This document shows, in pieces, positions 7,911-16,218 of a DNA stretch of 33,097 nt. This stretch comes from Treponema sp. (GTDB lineage: Bacteria > Spirochaetota > Spirochaetia > Treponematales > Breznakiellaceae), in assembly GCA_009787835.1 (NCBI GenBank), contig WQSN01000034.1, positions 1 to 33,097 of the forward strand. The letters are read 5' to 3'. Within the stretch, counting starts at the first letter, position 1; the number at the start of each line of letters is the position of its first letter. The position numbers and the translations under genes are program-made. The notes under the pieces are model-generated. The model saw only the letters and a list, made by a program, of their open reading frames with translations. It was not told where the DNA came from and did not search any database.

Positions 7911-8966
7911 TTGAGAAGGAACTTCATCAATATTGCGGTTCTGGCGGCGCTGGTTATGCCCGCCATGATTTCATGCGGTTTTGGAAAACAAAGGCTGTAT
8001 ATATACAACTGGACATATTATACGCCGGCTTCTGTTATTGAAAAATTTGAAAATGAATATAACGCAAGGGTAATTTACGATGAGTTTGCATCCAACGAGG
8101 ACATGTTCGCGAAGTTAAGCGCTACCAAATCAAAACGCGGCAGTTATGATGTCGTGTTCCCATCCAACTATTTTATTAAAATAATGATACAGCAGGATAT
8201 GCTGGAAAAAATAGATAAATCAAAAATACCTAACCTTAAAAATATCGATCCTGAAGTGCTGCGAAAAGCAAGTTACGATCCGGAAATGAATTTTTCCGTA
8301 CCCTACTTCTACGGCGCTTCCGGCATTATCATAAATACAGCAAGAGTTCCTGAGTTTGAAAAGAACTGGTCAATTTTCAGCCGGCAGGATCTCCGCAACC
8401 GCATGACCATGTTAGACGACATCCGCGATGTTATGGGAGCGGCTCTGGTTCATATCGGCTATTCAGTTAACTCAACGGATCCGGCGCAGATAAACGCCGC
8501 CAAAGATCTTATCAACAATGTCTGGAAACCAAACCTTGTGAAATTCGACGCTGAATCATTCGGCAAAGGTTACGCAAACGGCGATTTCTGGGTGGTGCAC
8601 GGTTACCCAGAAGTGGTATTCGAGGAAATCGAAAGCAATGATCATTTAATTACCAGTACGTATTTCTTCATCCCCAGGGAAGGCGCGCCGTCTTATATCG
8701 ACAATATGGTAATTCTAAAGGGAGCAAGAAATACCGAGCTTGCCTATAAATTTATCAATTTTATCCACCGCCCCGATGTTTACGCAGAAATTGTAGATAC
8801 ATTCGGTTTACCGGCAACTGTGAACATACCGGCGCGCGCTTTTAAAACAGGATACTCATGGTATTCCGCTGAAGATCTTCTCAATACGGAACTTGTCAAT
8901 GATCTGGGCGCGGCATTGGATCTCTACAATGATGTATGGTTTAACTCAATAAGGATTGGCGATTAA
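7911..8966 (+). CDS. potD: Polyamine-binding lipoprotein, PotD family, copy 2
   Basis: Tandem paralogue of the preceding gene with long identical blocks (LEKIDKSKIPNLKNIDP, AESFGKGYANGDFWVV). It has its own signal segment and lipobox MISC with Cys22. It starts with TTG at 7911 behind the Shine-Dalgarno TAGGAGG. The two copies differ at scattered positions along the ligand-binding clefts (for example DYVSIMIRQNM against NYFIKIMIQQDM), so the receptors may have different polyamine preferences while sharing one PotABC. The gene ends 73 bases before the uridine kinase gene, which has its own promoter. Confidence 0.93.
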   Translation: MRRNFINIAVLAALVMPAMISCGFGKQRLYIYNWTYYTPASVIEKFENEYNARVIYDEFASNEDMFAKLSATKSKRGSYDVVFPSNYFIKIMIQQDMLEKIDKSKIPNLKNIDPEVLRKASYDPEMNFSVPYFYGASGIIINTARVPEFEKNWSIFSRQDLRNRMTMLDDIRDVMGAALVHIGYSVNSTDPAQINAAKDLINNVWKPNLVKFDAESFGKGYANGDFWVVHGYPEVVFEEIESNDHLITSTYFFIPREGAPSYIDNMVILKGARNTELAYKFINFIHRPDVYAEIVDTFGLPATVNIPARAFKTGYSWYSAEDLLNTELVNDLGAALDLYNDVWFNSIRIGD

Positions 8967-9004
8967 CTGCCCCGCCGCAGAACAGAACCAGAGCTTCGCA
9001 TAAA

Positions 9005-9033
9005 TTGAATTTTTACACAGCGGCGTATATAAT
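9005..9033 (+). promoter_or_regulatory. Strong promoter for udk, positioned for a leaderless mRNA
   Basis: TTGAAT (9005-9010), 17-base spacer, perfect TATAAT (9028-9033), then six bases and the ATG at 9040. The usual start site 6-7 bases after the -10 box would coincide with the A of the ATG. No Shine-Dalgarno is present. Confidence 0.7.
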
Positions 9034-9039
9034 AATTAT

Positions 9040-10701
9040 ATGAGCGATATACAAATTTATTTTAATAATTCAAAGAAGACAGTCAAATGTCAATACGGAA
9101 CAAAAGCTGAACAGTTGATTGAAAATTTCATGATTCCGGAAAAAACAATTGCCGCTATCAGGGTAAATAACGAAATAAGGCCCCTGGGAACATCATTGCT
9201 TGTAAACGCGGCAGTCGAGCCTGTCCTTACCGATTCGCCTGAAGGAGCCATGATCTACAGACGCACGCTTTCCTTTATTCTGGCAATCGCCGCGCGTAAT
9301 ATTTTCCCGCACAGGGGCGTGTATGTAGGCCATTCTCTGGGAAACAGCTATTACTATACATTCAGTTCAGGGGATAAACCGGAACACGGCGAAGTTGAAC
9401 AGCTTGCCAAAGAAATGGAAAAACTTGTAAAAGAAGATCTGCCGATAACATTTAAATATCTCGCTTATGAAGAGGCTGTGCAGTTATTTAAAAAAAACAA
9501 TCAAACAGATACGGCTCTTTTGCTTGAACAGCGAAGTTCACCGCGCATCAAGGTAAATGAATGCCAGGGTTATATGGATATATATATCCAGCCGCTTCTT
9601 TCGCATACCGGGCTTCTTTCATCATTTGAACTATTGCCATATCAGGACGGTTTTCTTCTTCGTTTCCCGGGGATAGGCAAAGGAATGGAAATCGCGCCAT
9701 TTGCTGATGAGCCGCAAATTTTCAAGGTGTACAATGATTATAAAAAATGGGGACGTATTGTCGGAGTGCGGGTTGTAGGTGAGTTAAATTCCAAAATCAC
9801 GGCCAGGGCGTTTCAGGAATATATCAGGATTGCAGAAGCTCAGCAGGCAAGAAAAATGGCGGATATCGCGGAGTTAATTTATGAAAAGCGCGATACTGTT
9901 AAAATGGCGCTTATGGCGGGCCCTTCAAGTTCAGGAAAAACAACAAGCGCGAAAAGGCTTGAAATAGAATTAATGGTTTTGGGAATAAAACCAATCGCCA
10001 TAAGCCTGGATGACTATTACAGGGGAACGGCAGAAACTCCCAAAGATGAAAAAGGCGAACCTGATTATGAATGCCTGGAAGCCCTTGATGTTCCATATCT
10101 CAATGAACAGCTTCTGGCCCTGTACGCAGGAGAAGAAATAACATTGCCTGTTTACGATTTCAAAACCGGCAGCTGCAATAAATCAGCCGGCAGAAAGATA
10201 CAAATGGACAGCCATAATATACTGATTGTTGAAGGAATCCACGCGCTCAATGACGCGCTGACACACAGTATTGAACGCGGCACAAAGTATAAAATTTACA
10301 TATCAGCGCTTACCCAGCTTAATCTTGACGATCATAACCGCATTCCTACAAGCGACAACAGGCTGCTGCGGCGCATGGTTCGCGATTCCCAGTTCAGGGG
10401 AATGGACGCAGCCGGTACAATAAAAATGTGGCCCAAGGTTCAGGCAGGCGAACGCAGGCACATCTTTCCGTATCAGAACACATCGGATGCTGCGTTTAAT
10501 TCCGCTCTTGATTACGAACTTTCAGTTTTAAAATACTATGCTGACCCGCTGTTAAGAGCGGTAAAACCTAACCAGTTTGAATACGCCGAAGCTGTAAGGC
10601 TCCTGTCCTTTTTGGAAAACTTTACTCCCATCCCTCCGCAGTATGTGCCGGGAACCAGTATTTTAAGGGAATTTATCGGCGGCAGCGAGTTCAAATACTG
10701 A
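9040..10701 (+). CDS. udk: Uridine kinase-like nucleoside kinase with TGS and tRNA-synthetase-like N-terminal domains
   Basis: Probably phosphorylates uridine/cytidine (pyrimidine salvage). It has three parts: a ubiquitin-like TGS domain (about 1-62), a middle domain resembling the second additional domain of threonyl-tRNA synthetase (about 70-230, with HRGVYVGHSLGNSYYY), and a C-terminal P-loop kinase of the uridine kinase/phosphoribulokinase type (about 285-500). Walker A GPSSSGKTT lies at 294-302, and the DDYYRG and VEGIHALND motifs follow. At 553 residues it matches the long fused form known in Thermotoga, clostridia and treponemes rather than the roughly 210-residue E. coli Udk. The substrate of this fused form is not fully certain, and the role of the N-terminal domains is unknown. 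Confidence 0.88.
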   Translation: MSDIQIYFNNSKKTVKCQYGTKAEQLIENFMIPEKTIAAIRVNNEIRPLGTSLLVNAAVEPVLTDSPEGAMIYRRTLSFILAIAARNIFPHRGVYVGHSLGNSYYYTFSSGDKPEHGEVEQLAKEMEKLVKEDLPITFKYLAYEEAVQLFKKNNQTDTALLLEQRSSPRIKVNECQGYMDIYIQPLLSHTGLLSSFELLPYQDGFLLRFPGIGKGMEIAPFADEPQIFKVYNDYKKWGRIVGVRVVGELNSKITARAFQEYIRIAEAQQARKMADIAELIYEKRDTVKMALMAGPSSSGKTTSAKRLEIELMVLGIKPIAISLDDYYRGTAETPKDEKGEPDYECLEALDVPYLNEQLLALYAGEEITLPVYDFKTGSCNKSAGRKIQMDSHNILIVEGIHALNDALTHSIERGTKYKIYISALTQLNLDDHNRIPTSDNRLLRRMVRDSQFRGMDAAGTIKMWPKVQAGERRHIFPYQNTSDAAFNSALDYELSVLKYYADPLLRAVKPNQFEYAEAVRLLSFLENFTPIPPQYVPGTSILREFIGGSEFKY

Positions 10702-10723
10702 GTATACGGCATAATTGAGCAAC

Positions 10724-10880
10724 TCACCTCGTAATAATATTATTTAAAAGATTACCGTATTCTGCGTTTATTTTTATCGCTGCTTCACGAAACGCGCGAT
10801 CTTCGGCTCTCATCTGATCAACATACCCATCACGCCAGCTTACAGTGAAAATTTCCTTTAACGGAATACCGCTACAATTT
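10724..10880 (-). other. Coding-like tail in another frame after the LPP20 gene; possible frameshift
   Basis: Downstream of the LPP20-type gene on the same strand, a different frame stays open for about 50 codons and ends with TGA at 10724-10726. It reads IPLKEIFTVSWRDGYVDQM, then an Ala/Arg/Glu-rich helix-like stretch ending GNLLNNIITR. It has protein-like composition but no start codon with a Shine-Dalgarno. It may be the original C-terminus of the LPP20-type protein, displaced by a frameshift near 10870, or a remnant of another gene. Confidence 0.35.
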
Positions 10881-11436
10881 CATCTTTAGCTATGCTTATA
10901 AGAGCGTCATTCAGCATGGCTGCGGCATTAAAGGAGGACATCTGGGGGAAATCGTTTACGGTTTGAGCTCTAGCCTGGGATATAATGTCAGAGACAGGTT
11001 CCTTGTTTAACATTATCACAACCCAAAAATTGCCGTCATTGTCCGGCCCTTCATCAATGATGGATGTCGCCTGAAGATCTGCTCTGGAGGTTGTTACCGT
11101 TATCCGCTCCTGAAATAAAAACACAACATTGGGATCGGTTACGCTGGCGACGCTGAATTTGCGCACCATTTCCACAACCACCTCATTTATTTGTTTGGCA
11201 ATGCCGGCTCTGGCCCGTACTCTGGCTGTAGTCCGCGACATGCTCATATTAGCCAATTTAGCTGTTCCAATACCCACAAGCGCGTCCTGGGGCGCTTTTT
11301 TCACCGCTTCAATCACAAAATCTGGAACTGTTTCGGCAATTTTTCGTTCCCAAAACGGTATTTCCTGTGAATATAACGGCGCGCCGATGCCAAAACCAAT
11401 AAAAAATATTAAACACAGGAATAATTTATTAAGCAT
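10858..11436 (-). CDS. LPP20-like secreted protein of unknown function
   Basis: Starting at ATG 11436 (MLNKLFLCLIFF), the protein has a cleavable signal peptide (hydrophobic core, likely cut after LYSQ or nearby) and about 170 mature residues. The middle resembles the LPP20 family: VGIGTAKLANMSMSRTTARVRARAGIAKQI, then a beta-rich part ending in FWVVIMLNKEPV. LPP20 proteins are envelope proteins of unknown function. An upstream ATG at 11457 would add seven residues before the signal and is less likely. A TATATT box lies 9 bases before ATG 11436, again suggesting a very short leader. The C-terminus may be truncated by a frameshift. Confidence 0.65.
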   Translation of the reverse strand: MLNKLFLCLIFFIGFGIGAPLYSQEIPFWERKIAETVPDFVIEAVKKAPQDALVGIGTAKLANMSMSRTTARVRARAGIAKQINEVVVEMVRKFSVASVTDPNVVFLFQERITVTTSRADLQATSIIDEGPDNDGNFWVVIMLNKEPVSDIISQARAQTVNDFPQMSSFNAAAMLNDALISIAKDEIVAVFR

Positions 11437-11526
11437 ACTGTTTAAAATATACCACATTTACACCTGGAATGGTTATGTATAACCAGGAAATTTTGTATAA
11501 TTGAATTGTCTAGATACTTCGTCCTC

Positions 11527-11555
11527 TTTACATTCTTTGAATAATTTGATATAAA
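11527..11555 (+). promoter_or_regulatory. rpmB promoter
   Basis: TTTACA (11527-11532), 17-base spacer, TATAAA (11550-11555). The ATG of rpmB is 44 bases after the -10 box with the Shine-Dalgarno GAAGGAAGG in between, a conventional arrangement in contrast to udk and accD. Confidence 0.65.
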
Positions 11556-11599
11556 ATCAATATATTCCCTGATAAGGGTTTTTTTGAAGGAAGGATAAT

Positions 11600-11791
11600 A
11601 TGTCACGGAGTTGTGATATTTGCGGAAAACATACAATCACCGGTAATAAGGTTAGCCGTGCCTATAACCATACACGCAGGACATGGAAACCCAATCTGGT
11701 AAAAGTTAAAACAGAAATGGACGGGACCACTATGACTCTGAAAATTTGCGCTCGTTGCCTGAAAAGCGACTATATAACCAAAAAAGTCTAA
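11600..11791 (+). CDS. rpmB: 50S ribosomal protein L28
   Basis: Small basic ribosomal protein of the large subunit (63 residues). SRSCDICGKHTITGNKVSRAYNHTRRTWKPNLVKV is the L28 signature. Two cysteine pairs (CDIC near the start and CARC near the end) show that it is the zinc-binding form rather than the cysteine-free form, so it could be affected by zinc limitation. It has a conventional promoter and Shine-Dalgarno. The next gene starts 10 bases after its stop. Confidence 0.97.
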   Translation: MSRSCDICGKHTITGNKVSRAYNHTRRTWKPNLVKVKTEMDGTTMTLKICARCLKSDYITKKV

Positions 11792-11801
11792 TTCTGTCAG
11801 C

Positions 11802-12371
11802 ATGACAGACCCCGAACTTTTACAATCGCTGGATTATATTCTCAACCGCAGTAATGAGTCCGCCATTGATGTCCTGGCTGAAGCTGTAGTCAGGCGCAGG
11901 CGGAATCTGTCTGTTTTTAATGTGATGGGCGGCATGCCCGACCCGCAAGGGATGGCAAAGCAGATTACAGAAAGAGTCAATGCAGGAATTGAAGGCGGCA
12001 TTGAAAACATGAGACAGTCAATCCGTAAAATGATTGTAAATATAATCAGAGAAAATGCGCCGCAGCTTTCAGACAAACAAATTGATGAACTATGCGAAGC
12101 ATGGCTGCCGGAAACGGGGAGCGGAAAAATAGTGCAATCCCGTGTGCCGGACGACATGCTTTTATCAATGATTGAGCAGTTTATCTCATTTTCTCACGGT
12201 ACAATGCATGAATCTGTTGACCAAAACCTCCGCGAGGAAATTGGCGCATGGCCTCAGCGTTACTGGGATGTTTTTCCTCCGGTTGTACAGCAGATAATTT
12301 CCGATTATTTAAAGGAAAAAATAAGCAAAGCCGATTTCAGTTCAAGATTAAAACTGGCATTGGGTTTATAG
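11802..12371 (+). CDS. Hypothetical protein, probably co-transcribed with rpmB
   Basis: Not recognised. 189 residues, no signal peptide or membrane segment, predicted largely helical. The N-terminal part has a conserved-looking NRSNESAIDVLAEAVVRRRRNLSVFNVMGGMPDP, followed by an amphipathic helix (AKQITERVNAGIEGGIENMRQSIRKMIVNIIRE). The C-terminal part contains PQRYWDVFPPVVQQIISDYLKEKIS. It begins 10 bases after the L28 stop, indicating co-transcription. The protein looks intact and cytoplasmic. It may be lineage-specific to spirochaetes; no function can be proposed. Confidence 0.75.
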   Translation: MTDPELLQSLDYILNRSNESAIDVLAEAVVRRRRNLSVFNVMGGMPDPQGMAKQITERVNAGIEGGIENMRQSIRKMIVNIIRENAPQLSDKQIDELCEAWLPETGSGKIVQSRVPDDMLLSMIEQFISFSHGTMHESVDQNLREEIGAWPQRYWDVFPPVVQQIISDYLKEKISKADFSSRLKLALGL

Positions 12372-12385
12372 GAGAAAGATCTCCT
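12370..12385. terminator. Short hairpin between two convergent genes
   Basis: AGGAGA, loop AAGA, TCTCCT, spanning the stop codon of the hypothetical gene and lying in the 21-base gap before the pncB stop. It is symmetric, so it could end transcription from both sides, but it has no clear T-tract and the stem is only 6 bp. Confidence 0.35.
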
Positions 12386-12392
12386 CAGTAAA

Positions 12393-13856
12393 TTAACACT
12401 GGACAAATTCTGAACCAAGATGCTTTTGAATCAATTCCAGTTTGAGATCGCGCAGTTTTTCCGTTATTGAAACTTTATATACATGGGGGTTGAGCAGTCT
12501 TTTATAGGTTGAATCAAAACGCTCAAGGTTTGCTGCGGCGAAAGACTGAATTTCAGCTAACGATGGGAGATCTCCTGTAAACCTGCCGCCTTCTACCCGT
12601 TTTTTCAGCAGAGGCTCAATACTGCCTTCCAAAGTGTGTGAAAAATGACGGTAATCCCCCGAAGGGTGCCAGAATGAATAGCGCGTACCTGTTTTTAATT
12701 CATCTGTTCCGTCATCAATACTCAATACGTCGGCGACTGCCCCTCCTTTTTGATCCCAAATCCGCCAAACCTGTTTAATGCCGGGATTGGTTGTCTTTTC
12801 AGGGTTGTCTGACAATTTCATTACAGGGATTGTTTTCCCGCCTTCCATACGGGCGGACAGTTTGTACACGCCGGTAAAAGCCGACGACATGGATGTTGAC
12901 GCCTGCCCTCCTGTAACCATACGGGTTCCCACTCCCCATGTGTTTACAGGCGCGCCATCCTTGACGAGGGTTTCAATTATGTATTCATCAAGATCATTGG
13001 AAACGGTAATGAACGCCCTGGATAATCCGGCTTCGTCAAGCAGCCTCCTGACTTCTGTAGAAAGGTACTGAATGTCGCCTGAATCAAGGCGCACTCCGAA
13101 ATTTTTTCCACTCTGCGCAAGTTTCTTTCCGGTTTTAATCGCGTTGAGTATTCCGCTTTTCAATGTGTCGTAAGTGTCAATGAGCAGTACAGTTCTGTCG
13201 GGATAAAGATCGGCGTAACTGTCAAAGGCCTCTTCTTCGCTGTCGAAAGACATTACCCAGGCGTGAGCCATTGTCCCCATGACAGGTATTCCGAAAATTT
13301 TTCCGGCTAATGTATTGCTTGTTCCCGATGCGCCGCCAATGTACGCGGCCCTGGACGCGGAAAGCGCTCCATCGGGTCCCTGCGCGCGCCTCATGCCGAA
13401 CTCCATCACATTACCCTTTCGTGACGCGAGCCAGATACGGCATGTTTTTGTGGCAATTAAACTTTGAAAATTGATGATATTAAGAAGCATCCCTTCGATT
13501 ATTTGACACTCAATAAGACCGCTTTCAACCCTGATTAACGGTTCCTGCGGAAAGATTACTGTCCCTTCATCCATTGCCCACAGCGAACCTGTAAAACGAA
13601 ATGTTTTAAGAAAATCAAGAAACGCGTCTTCAAAAATTTCCTGATTTTTCAGCCAGGCAATATCGTTATCTGAAAATGAAAAGTTTTTTAGCTTTTCCAG
13701 AAATGTTCCAAGGCCTGCGAATACCGCATAACCGCCGTTAAACGGCTGATGCCTGAAAAACATCTCAAACACCGCCCGTTCATTTTTATTCCTTTTCCAG
13801 TACCCCTGAGCCATGGTAAGAGAGTAAAAGTCTGTAAATAAGGCTGAATTATCCAT
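12393..13856 (-). CDS. pncB: Nicotinate phosphoribosyltransferase
   Basis: Converts nicotinate and PRPP to nicotinate mononucleotide, the entry step of NAD salvage from nicotinate. The sequence is full length (487) and shows the family order: LFTDFYSLTMAQGYW at the N-terminus, EFGMRRAQGPDGALSASRAAYIGG, and GVRLDSGDIQYLS in the phosphoribosyl-binding region. It lies 109 bases downstream of the nicotinamidase gene and probably takes its product. The gap contains TTGTTT and TAATAT boxes (18-base spacer) placed so that the leader would be about 8 bases with no Shine-Dalgarno, so it may also have its own promoter. Confidence 0.95.
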   Translation of the reverse strand: MDNSALFTDFYSLTMAQGYWKRNKNERAVFEMFFRHQPFNGGYAVFAGLGTFLEKLKNFSFSDNDIAWLKNQEIFEDAFLDFLKTFRFTGSLWAMDEGTVIFPQEPLIRVESGLIECQIIEGMLLNIINFQSLIATKTCRIWLASRKGNVMEFGMRRAQGPDGALSASRAAYIGGASGTSNTLAGKIFGIPVMGTMAHAWVMSFDSEEEAFDSYADLYPDRTVLLIDTYDTLKSGILNAIKTGKKLAQSGKNFGVRLDSGDIQYLSTEVRRLLDEAGLSRAFITVSNDLDEYIIETLVKDGAPVNTWGVGTRMVTGGQASTSMSSAFTGVYKLSARMEGGKTIPVMKLSDNPEKTTNPGIKQVWRIWDQKGGAVADVLSIDDGTDELKTGTRYSFWHPSGDYRHFSHTLEGSIEPLLKKRVEGGRFTGDLPSLAEIQSFAAANLERFDSTYKRLLNPHVYKVSITEKLRDLKLELIQKHLGSEFVQC

Positions 13857-13965
13857 ATAAATTACTACTAAATATTATCACAGGTTATGGGAGATAAACA
13901 ACGAGAGATAGTGAGCTTCTTTACACGATGGGGATTTTTAATTAACAATGGAATAGCTCTGCTCC

Positions 13966-14625
13966 CTAACACAGATTATCCAGTATCTCGTTGTTAGGCA
14001 GAAAAACTATTCCATTGGATTCCATTTTGGAAACAGCCGCTTCTACAGAACCTTCAGGAAAACCAACTCCTTTTACAGCGTCAGATGCGACTATTGTGTT
14101 TAATCCCGAATTTTTACTGTCCATTGCGCTGAAGAAGACGCAATAATCCGTAGCTAGTCCGCCTACAATAACCGTTTCAATGCCAAGGAATTTTATCCAG
14201 CCTTCAAGACCGGTTGAAGTTTTTCGGTCATTTTCAAAGAACGCCGAATACGAGTCAAGGCCTATGTTAAAACCTTTACGTATAATTAATGAAACAGGTT
14301 TCAAATCAAGACTGCCGTATAAGTCCGCGCCGCGAGTCCCCTGGACACAATGATCAGGCCAGAGCGCCTGTCCTTTTACAAGGGGAGTGTCAATTACAAT
14401 GCCAGGACTTTTATCTTTATGTGAAGAGGCGAAAGAGATGTGGCCTGCGGGGTGCCAGTCCTGTGTAGCTGCCGCCCTGCCCCCCTTCATGACAAGAGCG
14501 CGAGCCAGCGCGTTTATCGGGGCGATGATGCTATCGCCGTCATTTACCGCAAGCGCGCCGCCCGGACAAAAATCATTTTGCGCGTCGATTATCAGCAATA
14601 ATGTTTTTTTAGCGTCTGTTTTCAT
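13966..14625 (-). CDS. pncA: Nicotinamidase
   Basis: Hydrolyses nicotinamide to nicotinate and ammonia, feeding PncB. The catalytic triad is visible: Asp14 in LLIIDAQNDF, the Lys in LIIRKGFNIGLDSYSAFF, and the Cys in GGLATDYCVFFSA. The metal ligands are in TQDWHPAGHISFAS. The length from ATG 14625 is 219 residues, typical for PncA. I chose this ATG because MKTDAKKTLLLIIDAQ aligns with the usual N-terminus. A TTG at 14658 would add 11 residues and overlap accA by 20 bases; it has an AGGA nearby and cannot be excluded. It directly follows accA and is likely in the same transcript. Confidence 0.94.
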   Translation of the reverse strand: MKTDAKKTLLLIIDAQNDFCPGGALAVNDGDSIIAPINALARALVMKGGRAAATQDWHPAGHISFASSHKDKSPGIVIDTPLVKGQALWPDHCVQGTRGADLYGSLDLKPVSLIIRKGFNIGLDSYSAFFENDRKTSTGLEGWIKFLGIETVIVGGLATDYCVFFSAMDSKNSGLNTIVASDAVKGVGFPEGSVEAAVSKMESNGIVFLPNNEILDNLC

Positions 14626-14638
14626 GTTTAAACCGGAA

Positions 14639-15439
14639 TTACTCCGAAAATATTCCAATCTTCCTGAATTTCTGGTACCTCTTTTCTGGGAGCATATTGA
14701 AATCTTCCCTGCAAAGTTTACCTATGGTTTCACTTAACCACAGACCGATGTTTGAGGCTGTAAGGCTGACATCCTTCGCCGCCCCGCCTTCCGGCTCCGC
14801 TATTATTTTATCACATACTCCGAAACGTTTAAGGTCTTCCGCAGTTATCTTCATTAGTTCGGCCGCTTCCCTTTCCCTTGATCCGTCTTTCCATAAAATC
14901 GAAGCGAAACCTTTAGGTGAAATTACAGAATACAGAGCGTTTTCCAACATGGCAAGTTCATCGCAAACGCCGAGAGCAAGAGCTCCTCCTGAGCCGCCTT
15001 CGCCGAGAACAACAGAAATTACGGGAGTTTTCAGCATCATAAATTCGTGAAGGTTACGCGCAATGGCTTCGCCCTGTCCGCGTTCTTCAGCTCCTACTCC
15101 GCAGAATGCGCCGGGAGTATCAATAAAACATATAAAAGGACGCTTGAATTTTTCAGCCTGTCTGGCAAGGCGCAGCGCTTTGCGGTATCCTTCGGGGTGA
15201 GGCATGGAAAAATTTATCCTTTGCAGTTCCGTAATGTCTCCCGCGCGCACCTGGGAAACCACCGTTACGGGAGTGTCACCTAACATACAGATTCCGCCAA
15301 GGATTGCGGGATCATCGCCGAAATAGCGGTCTCCGTGAAGTTCAACAAAATCCTTAAATATCAATGGAATGTATTCGCGGATGGTGGGACGTCCGAGGTT
15401 TTTTATAAGATCCAGTTTTTGCTGCATATTTAACATCAT
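14639..15439 (-). CDS. accA: Acetyl-CoA carboxyltransferase subunit alpha
   Basis: With AccD it transfers the carboxyl group from carboxybiotin to acetyl-CoA, forming malonyl-CoA for fatty acid synthesis. The crotonase-like fold is clear: ELHGDRYFGDDPAI, FIDTPGAFCGVGAEERGQGEAIA, and the oxyanion-hole stretch GEGGSGGALALGVCD. At 266 residues it lacks the longer N-terminal helix of the 319-residue E. coli protein, so it is a short form. The ATG overlaps the accD stop (ATGA) behind GGGAGGG, so the subunits are translationally coupled. Confidence 0.95.
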   Translation of the reverse strand: MMLNMQQKLDLIKNLGRPTIREYIPLIFKDFVELHGDRYFGDDPAILGGICMLGDTPVTVVSQVRAGDITELQRINFSMPHPEGYRKALRLARQAEKFKRPFICFIDTPGAFCGVGAEERGQGEAIARNLHEFMMLKTPVISVVLGEGGSGGALALGVCDELAMLENALYSVISPKGFASILWKDGSREREAAELMKITAEDLKRFGVCDKIIAEPEGGAAKDVSLTASNIGLWLSETIGKLCREDFNMLPEKRYQKFRKIGIFSE

Positions 15440-16212
15440 AACCCTCCCTGTTGTTTATAGCCGTGAAGCATGATTATTTTCGCGAGCGTGTCAGGCATTT
15501 CACGGCGGTGTGAAATAGCGTCCACAAATCCGTGTTTCCATACAAATTCCGATGTCTGGAAATGATCGGGCAGGACGGCGCCGATTGTATCCTGAATGAC
15601 GCGCTTGCCTGCAAACCCCAATGTTACGCCCGGTTCCGCAAGGATAATATCACCTAACATGGCGAAAGAGGCCGTAACGCCGCCTGTTGTAGGGTCTGTA
15701 ATTACAGAGATGTAGAGCTGACCCGCCTGTGTATGGCGCGCCACAGCGCCCGATGTTTTTGCCATCTGCATCAGGGAAATTATTCCCTCCTGCATCCGCG
15801 CTCCTCCGGAAGCGGAAAAAATGACTACAGGCAATTTGTTTACGGTCGCGTATTCAATCGCGCGCGTGATCTTCTCTCCTACAACGCTGCCCATGCTGGC
15901 CATCATAAAATGACTGTCCATGATACCGATAACGGCGTCGTAACCCTTTATTTTACAGCGGCCTGTAACTACCGCCTCGCCGGTTTCACATCCTTTTACC
16001 AACTCATTGATTTTATCTTCGTATCCGGGAAATTCAATCGGGTTACCCGATCTCATCCCTGAATCGAACTCACTAAAACTGTCTTTATCAGCGGTAATGC
16101 TTAAACGCTGCTGCCAGCCCAGTCTGGAATGATTACCGCAATCACAAACCCAAAGATTCTTCTCCGGCTCAGAAATGGGTTTTTTACACTGGGAACATAT
16201 AAATTCATTCAT
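15436..16212 (-). CDS. accD: Acetyl-CoA carboxyltransferase subunit beta
   Basis: Partner of AccA in malonyl-CoA synthesis. It has an N-terminal zinc ribbon, then the carboxyltransferase core with KLPVVIFSASGGARMQEG and SVITDPTTGGVTASFAMLGDIILAEPGVTLGFAGKRVI. The zinc ribbon is unusual: the first pair is C6-x2-C9, but the second is C23-x-C25 (WVCDCGNH) where the family normally has CPxC, so one residue is missing. The DNA reads TGT GAT TGC with no sign of a frameshift. A strong promoter lies six bases upstream of the ATG and there is no Shine-Dalgarno, indicating a leaderless start. First gene of accD-accA-pncA(-pncB). Confidence 0.95.
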   Translation of the reverse strand: MNEFICSQCKKPISEPEKNLWVCDCGNHSRLGWQQRLSITADKDSFSEFDSGMRSGNPIEFPGYEDKINELVKGCETGEAVVTGRCKIKGYDAVIGIMDSHFMMASMGSVVGEKITRAIEYATVNKLPVVIFSASGGARMQEGIISLMQMAKTSGAVARHTQAGQLYISVITDPTTGGVTASFAMLGDIILAEPGVTLGFAGKRVIQDTIGAVLPDHFQTSEFVWKHGFVDAISHRREMPDTLAKIIMLHGYKQQGGL

Positions 16213-16218
16213 GACAGA

